A stretch of 64,000 nucleotides of DNA from Corbicula japonica (lineage: Eukaryota > Mollusca > Bivalvia > Venerida > Cyrenidae). Within the stretch, counting starts at the first letter, position 1. Each line of letters opens with the position of its first letter. The notes under the pieces were generated by a model. That model did not search any database. It was not told where the DNA came from and was given only the letters and a program-made list of their open reading frames with translations. The stretch lies in contig JAZAYU010000116.1 in assembly GCA_038501625.1 (NCBI GenBank), positions 1,921,914 through 1,985,913 of the forward strand. The letters are read 5' to 3'. A program made the position numbers and the translations under genes. Shown here in pieces: positions 59,401 to 64,000 of the stretch.

Positions 59401-62400
59401 CACAAATGTTGCAAAGGTCACTGACTCAGACTCGGACAGTGAGTAACTCTTAATGACAAGATGAGTGGCAACTGAGTTTGGGTAAAATTCCATAATATCA
59501 TGCCATGTATTGATACAAGTCAACACTGTATATAAGCAGTATCGATAAATAATATTAATTAGTTAACTTTTTAAACCTAAGTATATTTATATTATATGAC
59601 TGTTTTGAACATAAATACAATTTATTTAATTTTTTCATAATATTACACAAAACATAATATTGGTGTTTTTCAATAAATGTGTGGTATTACCCCACCCACT
59701 TTTTCTCTTTTTTATTAAGAAAAACAAAAAAAAATATTGCTCTTAAATCATAACAATACACTTGTTTTAAATGCTTTATATTGTAAAACATAATTACAGT
59801 ACAGTGCATATTTTTAAATGAAATTATTGGTAGCTTTTATACCCACATATGTCAATTTCTTGGTAAGCCAACCCCTAAAAATATGTAAATAGTCATCCGA
59901 TTCATCCAAATTTTTCTACAATTTCCCCTATTTAGATTTTTCTAGACTTTTGATATTATATCTAAGATAGTATCTAGATTTAAAATTAGTGAGTTTCATT
60001 TCTTTTGCAATTAGTTGGAGGTTAAGGGTCATTTTGATATAGATTGACTGGACTATGGCGCGGACGCAAAGGTTGATGGTGTTTTGACAGCCTCGGTCTG
60101 ATTTGACAGTTGCGCGCGCGATGGTTCTCCGAATTACGTCATATGTATATTTTTATTTAAAAAAACCCAAACCTATGAAAATGATTGTATATTTTGTGTT
60201 ACAAATGCACTATGTTGACTATTCTTCTTATTAAAAATAAGAATAAAAATAAATTATTGAATAAAAATTTGGTACTCTTAAGCCTAGACGGTGAAGAGTG
60301 TATCCGTGAGATTTACACTCCCATGGGGGAAAATCGGAACGCTTCGGATCACAAATTTTTTAAAGCGATGGTAGTTGGGCATAACATTACGCACATTACC
60401 GTAAAAGCTCGCTTGCTCGCGAGCTCCCTTCGGGGGCTCGCTCGCTAGAGCTCGCATATTAGACACATGCATGATTATTACATGTATATAATATGAACTA
60501 TAGGTGCTACCTATTTAACGGGGAAAGCCAAAGAACTGCTAAGAGCGTTATGCAACCTAGATATGGCCCAAAATGTGCACCTCTGCGCAAAGAGGTTGAT
60601 TTGTAACATCCATAATGGTGACCAAAGTTGACCAGAGTAACCAGTCACTCCTGATGGATTTATAAAATACACATGATAAAATCATGAAACACTGAGGAAT
60701 ATGGGATGGTTACCAGAGGTGACCAAGAGTGACCAAAGAGTAATAGTAGGTCACAAATGAACATGTATGCGCTGAGGTGCACATTTTGGGCCATATATGG
60801 TGCAACCAGCTGAAACCCTGTGTCATCTGCGTACTTGTTGAAATATATATTAATTCTTATGGAGTTCAAAAAATCTTCATTTCTTCTGTATTTTGGTGAA
60901 AATACTTAACTAACATATCAGTGTAACATATACCAAGAAAAGACAAGAGTTCGGCATATCTAGGTCAAACTCAAAGCTATCAAATATGGACATGCATGTG
61001 AACAGTACTGTCCATAAACAGGCTCAATCAAACATATTTTCATATTTGTCAGGTTCGAAGGCTTTCAAAGTTCCCTTTACATCTATTTCAACATAACTCA
61101 TTCATCTTGGTGATAGAGATGCATCGATAACAAAGAGTTTGAGTAAAAGTTATTGATTAGCTTAATTTCTGTTATGTTAATAAACAGCAGCTTAGATAAT
61201 CTATCAAATTATTTTGAAATTTCAATAGATCTGTTTTCGTAAAATGATAACTCTTATTACTTCACAGCAAAAATTAAGTAAATAATATTAGTTTAAGGTA
61301 AACATGATGATTGAATTGTTTTGCAATATATTCACAAATACAATCATGATGCTATGACAGACAGATTTATGATGATAGTTCTTTACATGGGGTTTTCATG
61401 GGATTTTGGCTCTCAACATTGTTTACATGTTTAATGCCGTTGAAATTTGGAGTTGATTTGATGCAGATTAGTCAAAATTGCATGTCAAAAACATCACTGC
61501 TTCAAAGTCTGTCAGTCAACACTGTTAATGTCTAACCATTTCCCTCCAAGATCCAATAAACTGGTGAGAAAAATGCTGGTTGAGCCATGAAACAAATTTT
61601 CTTTCTTTGGGCTACTTGCAAACTACTTTTTCTTGTGATTCAGTTGATATTCATATCCAAATTACAGTAATTACTTCTTAGAAGATCAGTAGGTGTGAAA
61701 TGTATGTGCATCAGTTTCAGATTCATCTCCAAATCACACTTATTTCTCTTAGGTGTGAAATGTATAACCCTAGGTGATAACAGCTACTGCGTAATAACCT
61801 GTCTTTGTCAATGTATTATTGCCATGTTTGTGAAAGACTGCTGCATGTTATTGAATTTAATTGACAATTATTTTGCCCTTTTTAAAAAATTAATAGATTG
61901 ATTACACTTAAAATAACTAAATATCTGTCAGTAATTTATTATTTTTAATTGATTGAAAATTAATTTTGTAATTAATTATAATTCATTAATTTTTTGTTGT
62001 TATGGGACACAGGTCTGTCCCTTACACAAAAGTTGTTTATTAAAAAATACAGGACAGGACTTCTAACAAATTGACAGACAGTTGTGTATTTATTTTGTGT
62101 ACTGTATCATATAATCAAAGTACTGAAAGTACAGAAAACCAGCGAAGCGATTTTGCTTATTGAGAATAACCAGTGCCATGATTTTCATACATGTATCCAT
62201 TTACGAAAAAGCAAAAAAAAACTTGGTTCACTCGCAAAGAACTTCCTCTTGTCTAAATGATAGTGGAAATAAGGGTTTCCATGTATTATCTGGATGAAGG
62301 CTTCTGTTAACCCTTTACTCCATAGATATACCTTCATAGCTTGTGCGAACAGTTTATATCCATATCAGCTGGCACATCTGTGCGATCTGATTAGGATTTA

Positions 62401-63521
62401 AACTGTTCGCTTTTATGATCATTTTTTCTGACCAGTAATCACAAATTTTAGATCCAGATCAGATGGCACTATTGTGCCAGCTGATTGGGACCTGAACTGG
62501 TAACCTATGTGATGAAAGGCGTATATATTGAGTAAAGGGTTTTAAGCAAGAAATTATAATAGTGAAATCTGTGTACTGACATCCCAAAGACATAATGAAC
62601 ACGAAAAATGACACTCCTTCTTTGTTTTTGTCGTCCGCACTTTTCAACGATATTCTATATCGTCCGCTAATTGGACCGCATTTTAGTGCGACCCATATTC
62701 CATACCTCCGTGTCCGTTCCACGTCGGATGGACACGGAGGTATGGAATATACCCAACGATATCTTGGTGAGTGAAAAATCGCGGACACGGACAATGTTTG
62801 ACCATTGTTGCACCGCACCGATCAAGTCCTAGAAATATGAACCGCACCGATTTTACATTGACCATTGATGCACCACACAGGTTTTGTCCTATCAACATGA
62901 CGTAGTTAATACCAACTTGAACACGTAACAGGAAACTTGGGGACTACTTTACTTACTCTGATTTCTCTGAAATGCGTAAATCGGTGTTTGCAAGTTGGTT
63001 TGATACCGATTTTAGAATTGTGATAAGTAAAACCAGCTTCTCATTCATAAAGATTCCAGGAGGCATTTTATAAGTTCTTAATCTTCTTAAAACTTTTATC
63101 ACGGTAAATGTCTTAAATTTAGTAGACGATCTTCGTTTAGTTTTAATCAACTGTGAAAGAGTCTAAAACTTGGACCGCGATCTGTGTTTTAGTACGTTGA
63201 TGTAACGTCCGTAATCCGTACTTTAGCGTAACCGGAAGGAAGTCCAAATTCAATATGGCGCCTTGGAGTGGGAACCGAAAAAATTGTCTGACGGGTATAT
63301 ATTTTCATTTTTGAAATCGATCATTTTCAATAATTACACGCTGCATACACATTATCTATAGGCGGGCAAAGCCCGCAAAGCGCCCTTCGGGCGCTTTGCT
63401 TGGCTTTCCCCGTATAAAAATGGCGAATGTCCACCTTAAAAAAAACAACATACCTATGAATTATAAAGTTTTCATGCAGAAATCTTATTCCCTTAAACAG
63501 CTGCTGCATGATGCATTTAAC
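32353..63521 (-). CDS. CDK10-like: Cyclin-dependent kinase 10-like gene, partial, split over 31 kb
   Basis: Five minus-strand exons were found by kinase motifs and splice phase: 63454-63521, 48189-48241, 38938-39007, 37650-37709 and 32353-32498. All exon lengths fit the phases required by their neighbours. They spell the CDK10 kinase domain from the helix before HRD ([17 protein letters not shown]), through the activation segment (KPMTP...VVTLW), SAPELLLG and IDMW, to the C-lobe end ([24 protein letters not shown]). CDK10 pairs with cyclin M and phosphorylates nuclear targets such as ETS2. HRD Asp, DLK Lys and the activation-loop Thr are kept, but DFG is EFG and YRAPE is YSAPE. About 55-60 residues (GCILGELL to the P before YNNL) were not found, and the N-lobe and the tail are not seen. 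It is either a diverged paralogue or a decaying copy. Confidence 0.8.
32686..32725 (-). repeat. LINE-like 3' tail on the minus strand
   Basis: The minus strand reads GGAAATAAACTTGAAACTTG and further CTTGAAA units, like the 3' end of a non-LTR element. No coding part was recognised upstream of it. It lies in an intron of the CDK10-like gene. Confidence 0.4.
32870..37640. other. CDK10-like intronic sequence, expected exon not found
   Basis: Exon(s) coding the stretch from AVGCIL to the QP before YNNL should lie here, but no minus-strand match was seen. A 116-bp tandem duplication (TTACTTTAAACAATG... at about 34492 and 34611) and a hairpin GGCTCGGTTTCATTGAGCC at about 33852 are present. The latter is shared with a diverged copy at about 39678 in the next intron. 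Confidence 0.45.
36826..37065. mobile_element. TTAA-type MITE, well-preserved copy
   Basis: ACCTTTTCCTCCATAGACAC at the left, GTCTGTGGAGGAAAGGG at the right, and all internal cores are present. It is close to the family consensus. Confidence 0.82.
37650..37709 (-). CDS. CDK10-like: CDK10-like exon: APE region
   Basis: 60 bp between CTGCTTCAG and GTAAGAAA. It encodes [19 protein letters not shown] plus two bases of Trp. APE is intact. The usual Arg before it (YRAPE) is Ser. It joins the 38938 exon in phase. Confidence 0.88.
38093..38188. mobile_element. 136-bp foldback MITE, outer ends missing
   Basis: GGAAACCAGTCTCAAATC to GATTTGAGACTGGTTT is present with the GCGACC-like centre mutated (GACGACCAGTCACC). 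The AAGGTTATAAA ends are gone. A TTAA-type MITE starts 6 bp later. Confidence 0.88.
38194..38390. mobile_element. TTAA-type MITE, internally deleted
   Basis: TTAACCCTTTCCTCCAAAG at the left and TATGGAGGACAGGATTAA at the right. Part of the first core is deleted. Confidence 0.78.
38462..38680. mobile_element. TTAA-type MITE, diverged copy
   Basis: ACCAGTGTAGATCCAGATC, CATCTGATCAGGATCTAAAC and ATCCATATCTACACTGGTC cores are present. The ends are worn (CCTTTGCTCCAAGGG and CCTGGAGTAAT). Confidence 0.68.
38938..39007 (-). CDS. CDK10-like: CDK10-like exon: activation segment with EFG
   Basis: 70 bp between TTTTTAG and GTAAGTG. It encodes (A)[17 protein letters not shown] and VVTL(W). The KPMTP-VVTLW block is diagnostic for CDK10. 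The codon at the DFG Asp is GAA (Glu), reading GCT GAA TTT GGT across the splice junction, so the Mg-binding Asp is changed conservatively. Confidence 0.88.
39420..41260. repeat. AT-rich degenerate repeats with an internal direct duplication
   Basis: TTCTTGTTATCTCCCTTTGT then AAATTTCAAAAC recurs roughly every 60 bp. A longer block at about 40165-40450 is repeated at about 40905-41165, sharing GAGGATGCAAATTTTAAT and CAGAGGAAG...GATTGGAGAAAAAG. No coding signal. Confidence 0.65.
39929..40051. repeat. Inverted repeat with arms of about 48 bp
   Basis: AGTATCATTCAC...GGTTAAGATCGCGTGATCC is mirrored by GGATCACGCGATCTTTACCC...GTGAATGATACT, with a 20-25 bp centre and a few mismatches. It resembles the free-standing palindrome at 31525 in design but not in sequence. 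Confidence 0.88.
41477..41716. mobile_element. TTAA-type MITE, full copy with TTAA on both sides
   Basis: TTAACCCTTTCCTCCATAG at the left, GTAGGGGTTAA at the right, four internal cores, about 240 bp. It is among the best copies for defining the family. Confidence 0.85.
41966..42101. mobile_element. 136-bp foldback MITE, full copy
   Basis: AAGGTTATAAATCTGAG at the left and CTCAGTTTTATAACCTT at the right. The centre is GGCGACCAGTCACC. Exactly 136 bp, as in three other copies. Confidence 0.93.
42123..42335. mobile_element. TTAA-type MITE, strongly diverged
   Basis: CTCTTTACTCTATAGATAAA at the left, internal CATGCCATCTGTGAAGGATC and GACCAGTGCAGATCATGATC. The right end is not clear. Confidence 0.55.
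42404..44515 (+). pseudogene. Mab-21-like / cGAS-like receptor protein with TPRs, frameshifted
   Basis: The ATG at 42404 follows an acceptor (TTTTTTTCAG, ending 42402), so a 5' untranslated intron is likely. 600 codons run to a TGA at 44204-44206. The family continues in the next frame from about 44175 to 44515, so one base is gained or two lost near 44172-44184. Residues 58-80 hold the nucleotidyltransferase signature: GS at 62-63 and SDTD with Asp76/Asp78. [28 protein letters not shown], a GCFVVPVGS block and [20 protein letters not shown] mark the Mab-21 fold with its helical H2TH-like half. The shifted part has VVDSLPYL and TPR-like helices ([32 protein letters not shown]). Relatives in animals make cyclic dinucleotides on sensing RNA or DNA; activity here is inference. 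It may end by splicing at GTAATC (44516). It sits antisense in a CDK10-like intron. Confidence 0.8.
44559..44744. mobile_element. CAGTCAAACCTG-family MITE
   Basis: CAGTCAAACCTGTCTTTAT at the left and TAAGGCAGGTTTCACTG at the right. Inside are further GACAGGTGGCTG/CAGCCACC repeats in both orientations. Confidence 0.82.
44909..45044. mobile_element. 136-bp foldback MITE, full copy
   Basis: AAGGTTATAAAGCTGAG at the left and CTCAGTTTTATAACCTT at the right, with the centre GGCGACCAATCGCC. Exactly 136 bp. Confidence 0.93.
45655..45945. mobile_element. TTAA-type MITE with internal duplication
   Basis: TTTAACCCTTTCATCC at the left and AGAGGAAAGGGTTAA at the right. The GTAGATCCAGATCAG core is tandemly duplicated, which makes this copy about 50 bp longer than the rest. 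Confidence 0.82.
46140..46380. mobile_element. GGGGCACGTCAC-family MITE
   Basis: GGGAGCGTCACGGGAAAAGG at the left and TTTTCCCGTGACGTGCCCC at the right. AT-rich inside, 241 bp. Confidence 0.85.
46545..46794. mobile_element. GGGGCACGTCAC-family MITE
   Basis: GGGCGCATCACGGGAAAAAG at the left and TTTTCCCGTGGCGTGCCCC at the right, 250 bp, with AT-rich flanks (ATTA/AATTTA). It lies 165 bp from the previous copy. Confidence 0.85.
46795..47778. other. AT-rich intronic stretch, nothing recognised
   Basis: No exon, palindrome or array stood out. A short TACCATATATACTCAACAAT motif at about 46879 resembles one at about 17128 and may mark a worn dispersed element. Confidence 0.4.
47779..47818 (+). repeat. 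Poly-G tract
   Basis: About 40 bases almost entirely G, broken only by single T or A. Strong G-quadruplex potential on the plus strand (the non-template strand for the flanking CDK10-like gene is the minus strand). Tract length is also the least reliable part of any assembly. Confidence 0.85.
48189..48241 (-). CDS. CDK10-like: CDK10-like exon: catalytic loop
   Basis: 53 bp between CTTTTTCAG and GTAAGTA. It encodes [17 protein letters not shown] after completing Arg, so HRD-x-K-x-x-x-N is intact (catalytic Asp, Lys and Asn present). It ends in phase 1. Confidence 0.88.
48972..49107. mobile_element. 136-bp foldback MITE, full copy
   Basis: AAGGTTATAAAACTGAG at the left and CTCAGCTTTATAACCTT at the right. 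The centre GGCGACTGGTCGCC and the arms are nearly perfect, suggesting a recent copy. Confidence 0.93.
49324..49395. repeat. Palindrome with arms of about 34 bp
   Basis: TTCATGATGAAGTTTTTTAA then TGGTTTTCCTGAAA is mirrored after a 4-6 bp loop by TTTCAGGAAAACCATTAAAC then AACTTCTTCATGAA. One or two mismatches. Confidence 0.9.
49579..49742. mobile_element. TTAA-type MITE, middle deleted
   Basis: TTAACCCTTTCCTTCATATA at the left and GGGAGGAAAATGTTAA at the right. The central GTCAGAAATAACC segment is lost, leaving 164 bp. Confidence 0.82.
50007..50237. mobile_element. TTAA-type MITE, full copy
   Basis: TTTAACCCTTTCCTCCATAT at the left and ATGTAGGAAAGAGTTAA at the right. All internal cores are present. 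Confidence 0.84.
50240..52370. other. AT-rich intronic stretch with tRNA-like fragments
   Basis: No gene is seen. A minus-strand tRNA-like block lies at 51495-51562. Another possible A-box segment, CTTGGTAGCTTAGCTGATAG, lies at about 50919-50938. Confidence 0.45.
51495..51562 (-). mobile_element. tRNA-like pseudogene or SINE head
   Basis: The minus strand reads CCCGTTGGTGTAGTGGTTAT then CACACTCGCCTCTCAAGCG. This has an excellent A box (TGGTGTAGTGG) and a tRNA-like anticodon arm. The B box (GGTACAATACTC) and acceptor stem are poor. A T-run (pol III terminator-like) follows. A working tRNA is unlikely. Confidence 0.5.
52376..52450 (+). mobile_element. tRNA-derived SINE head
   Basis: GACTACTTAGCTGACAGAGC (A-box part) and a perfect B box GGTTCAAGTCC lie about 45 bp apart. 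A further non-tRNA body probably continues to about 52580 (CACTCGGGGCTTGGGACCC). It resembles tRNA-derived SINEs of molluscs. Confidence 0.55.
52875..53053. mobile_element. CAGTCAAACCTG-family MITE
   Basis: CAGTCAAACCTGTCTTAAGC at the left and GCTTAAGACAGTAGACTG at the right. Several internal CCACCTGTCTTAA motifs. Confidence 0.82.
53326..53333. promoter_or_regulatory. CRE/ATF-type palindrome TGACGTCA
   Basis: A perfect 8-bp cAMP-response element sits in a locally CpG-containing context (GCGATGACGTCACGC). It lies 1.7 kb upstream of the 1463-codon ORF and about 1 kb before a strong donor site at 54325. A promoter role for the ORF gene is possible but unproven. Confidence 0.35.
54325..55053 (+). 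other. Probable 5' untranslated intron of the 1463-aa gene
   Basis: A near-consensus donor AAG/GTAAGT at 54325 and an acceptor CTAATTTCAG ending at 55053 frame 729 bp directly before the start codon (CAG-A-ATG). The upstream exon carries a short ATG-initiated frame (54282-54323) ending in TAA, a possible upstream ORF. Confidence 0.5.
55055..59446 (+). CDS. 1463-aa zinc finger / FEN1-XPG-like nuclease / CXC-domain protein
   Basis: One uninterrupted frame, stop TAA at 59444-59446. The ATG follows an acceptor by one base, and no earlier in-frame ATG is plausible. N-terminus: two Cys/His modules (C8, C11, H52, C55; C96, C99 and a YHQTC near 170). Centre (about 400-900): ADNVDHN with Asp430/433, VTFDQPLYW with Asp586, [20 protein letters not shown], and a [11 protein letters not shown] helix with Asp844/Glu848. 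This layout recalls an RNase H-like DDE transposase, by inference only. About 1070-1290: a FEN1/XPG order of acids, VIDGGS (Asp1076), VFDGY (Asp1115), NSDADVL (1186/1188), GEDTDIL (1209/1210/1212), LTGCDTTS (1272), then [12 protein letters not shown], the helix-two-turn-helix. 1417-1449: nine Cys of a tesmin/TSO1-type CXC domain. Acidic Ser/Asp tail. It lies antisense in a CDK10-like intron. No terminal repeats were seen; it may be transposon-derived. Confidence 0.82.
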   Translation: MDLPSGLCKICNLILDDSKTTVRLTQKGCDGINTASEKRKDCIFTVPGQFVHAECRKKYCNPNVIARDAKEQQEAPAVYSRSTRSKNETFMFKENCLFCGQFAKCDGKKRSYDVYPVRTLDFQKRILDICSTRGDAWAQKVSARIEFAADLPAVDAVYHQTCNVNFRTNKDVPKYFQPDLEKTQTRGRPTDQDACIAFMKVIEYLKENDNEQITISDLVDKMKEMCGERAYSSSYTKQKLVEHFGDSVIITEINGKPNVVTLRQTASTILHDFYCQRKSDNPENEKVKLIKTAAKLIKNDIKSVDTNKTVYPNPHDISSIEANKQFIPDSLVQLLRDLFSEKDADTKVCSIGQAIMQASRPRIMIAPLQLGLAVQLHHHFASKYLIDILNSLGFCVSYSEVQMFESSAAVSNKTDIENFQNDMFIQYVADNVDHNLRTLDGHNTFHGMGMIACVTPGNFGNKAIIRQVVSSDDLISAGKIDISYYRPPEATQLSINLLELNSFKVSDDSIKIAFLAQVTWPLRKPGPEWSGLMQMVRKGDYPGKSSVVFLPMIDMDPSDMSCIYTTLKYISSHAYQYRQTAIVTFDQPLYWKAVTVISSENDSSSLKGIVVRMGGFHCMMSYLGCIGQLMSGSGLSDLLETVYAQNVIPHMMSGKAVSRALRGHSLATNALNVLLIRQCSETSQPIDANNNDEVMEMKDECDNNALNDLVVLYEKLSSGEISVEDVYKNDLLDDFFKSWLYTKQNLLQYPTAALWIQYLEMMDILRKFITAERTGNWELSLQSLSEMLPFFAAAGHNMYLKSVYFYLQCMQNLHESHPDVYQAFMKGYHVVRRSDRYWAGLSTDLVIEQVLMRSVKTTGGMTRGKGLSESQRAQWLLSMPSCVEVNNAMQLFCEKEFQTSSQHKELGKSRNERDLKDTKILLSFLEERNPFREDPLLFNIETGVTSDSTVNAHQAKIVGNKVVQSMIGQNVFEISFKKSQKAVTLDAAQQLKVDNDIIKVDPQLLFQRMTAAAQRFIEDMPSVFSYELCSVPSSLFDTTGLMRKSQKSLLADAIWALGDCSVVELLETDTYMYVIDGGSLLHHVPWKVGMLFSEICDSYFHYISSKYPNALIVFDGYQSGPTTKDSAHVRRNHGVTSTKVYFTKSTPLATRKEKFLGNSENKQNFIFMLSENLEEKGYGVVHANSDADVLIVKSAMELADTRDVVVIGEDTDILVLLLYYINSHHKHVIFKSAHKQKTSKSVRVWDINKTKHVLGQAQCKILPVVHALTGCDTTSQMFGIGKGSALKKFMSDEQLVALANVFLTQSKKENIINCGEQILVLLYGGLPLEGLDLLRFRKFTTKVMSSSIYVQVQTLPPTSAAAKYHSLRVYYQVQEWIEQDTKLLPIEWGWKLTNDVLMPLKTDLQAAPDNLLNMVRCKCKQNCDSRRCTCRKNGLECSSGCSECRGLSCTNVAKVTDSDSDSE
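59672..59677 (+). terminator. Likely polyadenylation signal AATAAA
   Basis: AATAAA within TTTTTCAATAAATGTG lies 226 bp after the stop of the 1463-aa ORF. It is the first canonical hexamer downstream and fits a normal 3' untranslated region. Confidence 0.5.
59700..60400. other. AT-rich stretch, nothing recognised
   Basis: A GCGCGCGC run lies at about 60111-60119 and a small CpG-containing patch at 60055-60140. No coding block, palindrome or TIR is evident. Confidence 0.4.
60405..60455. repeat. GC-rich hairpin with CTTCGG loop
   Basis: GCGAGCTCCC-TTCG-GGGGGCTCGC forms a strong stem capped by a TTCG loop inside a wider AGCTCGC/GCGAGCT inverted set. A similar loop design occurs at 63375-63399. 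Confidence 0.75.
60549..60808. mobile_element. 260-bp MITE with TIRs of about 36 bp
   Basis: Left ATATGGCCCAAAATGTGCAC and CTCTGCGC, mirrored by GCGCTGAGGTGCACATTTTG and GGCCATATATGG. Inside, GGTGACCAAAGTTGACCAGA and similar GTGACCA repeats recur. Confidence 0.85.
60809..62300. other. AT-rich intronic stretch, mostly unrecognised
   Basis: At about 61020-61080 the minus strand resembles the GGCTCGGTT...GAGCC hairpin repeat seen near 33850 and 39678 (AACTTTGAAAGCC, CAAATATGAAAATA). A short direct repeat AGGTGTGAAATGTAT occurs at 61691 and 61751. No gene is seen. Confidence 0.4.
62308..62543. mobile_element. TTAA-type MITE, copy
   Basis: TTAACCCTTTACTCCATAGA at the left and TTGAGTAAAGGGTTTT at the right. 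The internal cores are diverged but ordered as in the family. Confidence 0.8.
62695..62750. repeat. Perfect hairpin with 21-bp arms
   Basis: ATATTCCATACCTCCGTGTCC at 62695-62715 is exactly mirrored at 62730-62750 with a 14-base loop. Degenerate direct repeats (CACCGCACCGAT, TTGACCATTG-TGCACC) follow at 62795-62885. Confidence 0.9.
63375..63399. repeat. GC-rich hairpin GCAAAGCGCCC-TTCG
   Basis: The perfect 10-11 bp stem GCAAAGCGCCC/GGGCGCTTTGC is closed by TTCG. A second GGGCAAAGCCC palindrome sits immediately left. It is 55 bp from the CDK10-like exon at 63454, inside the intron. Confidence 0.85.
63454..63521 (-). CDS. CDK10-like: CDK10-like exon: helix leading to HRD
   Basis: 68 bp between TATGTTGCAG and GTATGTTG. 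It encodes [19 protein letters not shown] then IIH, with two bases of the HRD Arg. This matches the alpha-E helix of CDK10. Phase 2 joins the exon at 48241. Confidence 0.85.
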
Positions 63522-63589
63522 CTGCAACATAACATAAAAGTCTACATTAACAGATGTTAATTTTATAAAGATAAACAATAACCTGGTGT

Positions 63590-64000
63590 ATAATAATAAT
63601 AATGTGGTATGTGTTACTAATTGTGTAACAATGATACAGTGGTATGTATTACATGGTGTGTAACAATGACAATGTGGTATGTGTTACATGCTGTGTAACA
63701 ATGATAATGTGGTATGTATTACATGTTGTGTAACAATGATAATGTGGTATGTGTTACACGTTGTGTAACAATGATAATTGGTATGTGCTACATTTTGTGT
63801 AACAATGATAATGTGGTATGTGTTACATTTTGTGTAACAATGATAATGTGGTATGTGTTACATTTTGTGTAACAATGATAATATGGTATGTGTTACATGT
63901 TGTGTAACAATGATAATGTGGTATGTGTTACATTTTGTGTAACAATGATAATGTGGTATGTGTTACATTTTGTGTAACAATGATAATGTGGTGTGTGTTA
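63590..64000. repeat. 35-bp minisatellite, at least 11 copies, cut by window end
   Basis: The unit contains GTAACAATGATAATGTGGTA and TGTGTTACATTTTGT. Early copies are more variable (TAATAATAATAATG at 63590), later ones nearly identical. The array continues past base 64000. Confidence 0.93.

Overview
The window looks like nuclear DNA of a marine mollusc, most likely a bivalve. It is AT-rich, its genes are split by GT/AG introns, it is crowded with small inverted-repeat elements, and it carries a Mab-21/cGAS-like protein with C-terminal TPRs of the kind greatly expanded in bivalves. Nothing prokaryotic is present. The taxon is an inference from content.

Layout. 1-1345 is a 50-bp minisatellite. 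3291-5396 is a broken non-LTR retrotransposon (CCHC knuckle, endonuclease, reverse transcriptase fragment, ATT tail). 7452-8562 holds two small tandem arrays. 9298-13914 is a multi-exon minus-strand gene of unknown function, with repeats in its introns. 14.9-20 kb is repeats: a 505-bp duplication, then a cluster of TTAA-flanked elements of about 240 bp. 21120-24090 is a 28-bp minisatellite of about 100 copies. 25.2-26.2 kb is a CpG-rich foldback array. 28394-31077 is a 2.7-kb inverted-repeat element filled with 168-bp tandem units and flanked by a 9-bp direct repeat.

The right half, 32353-63521, is one large minus-strand gene resembling cyclin-dependent kinase 10. Five exons were recovered by motif and splice phase; at least one central exon and both ends are missing or outside the window. 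The metal-binding Asp of its DFG motif is Glu. Two plus-strand genes lie antisense in its introns. 42404-44515 is a Mab-21-like (cGLR-family) nucleotidyltransferase fold plus TPRs, frameshifted near 44175. 55055-59446 is a single 1463-codon ORF.

That ORF is the best candidate for a poorly described system. In order it has two N-terminal Cys/His zinc modules, a central region with a possible RNase H-like (DDE) acidic set, a complete FEN1/XPG-type nuclease signature including the GIG helix-turn-helix, and a C-terminal tesmin/TSO1-like CXC domain. It reads as a mobile-element-derived or domesticated nuclease gene with a 5' untranslated intron and no obvious terminal repeats.

Much of the rest is non-autonomous elements. 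They include a 136-bp foldback family (four copies of identical length, two partial), a TTAA family (about 20 copies), GGGGCACGTCAC-ended elements, CAGTCAAACCTG-ended elements, tRNA-derived SINE fragments and several isolated perfect palindromes.
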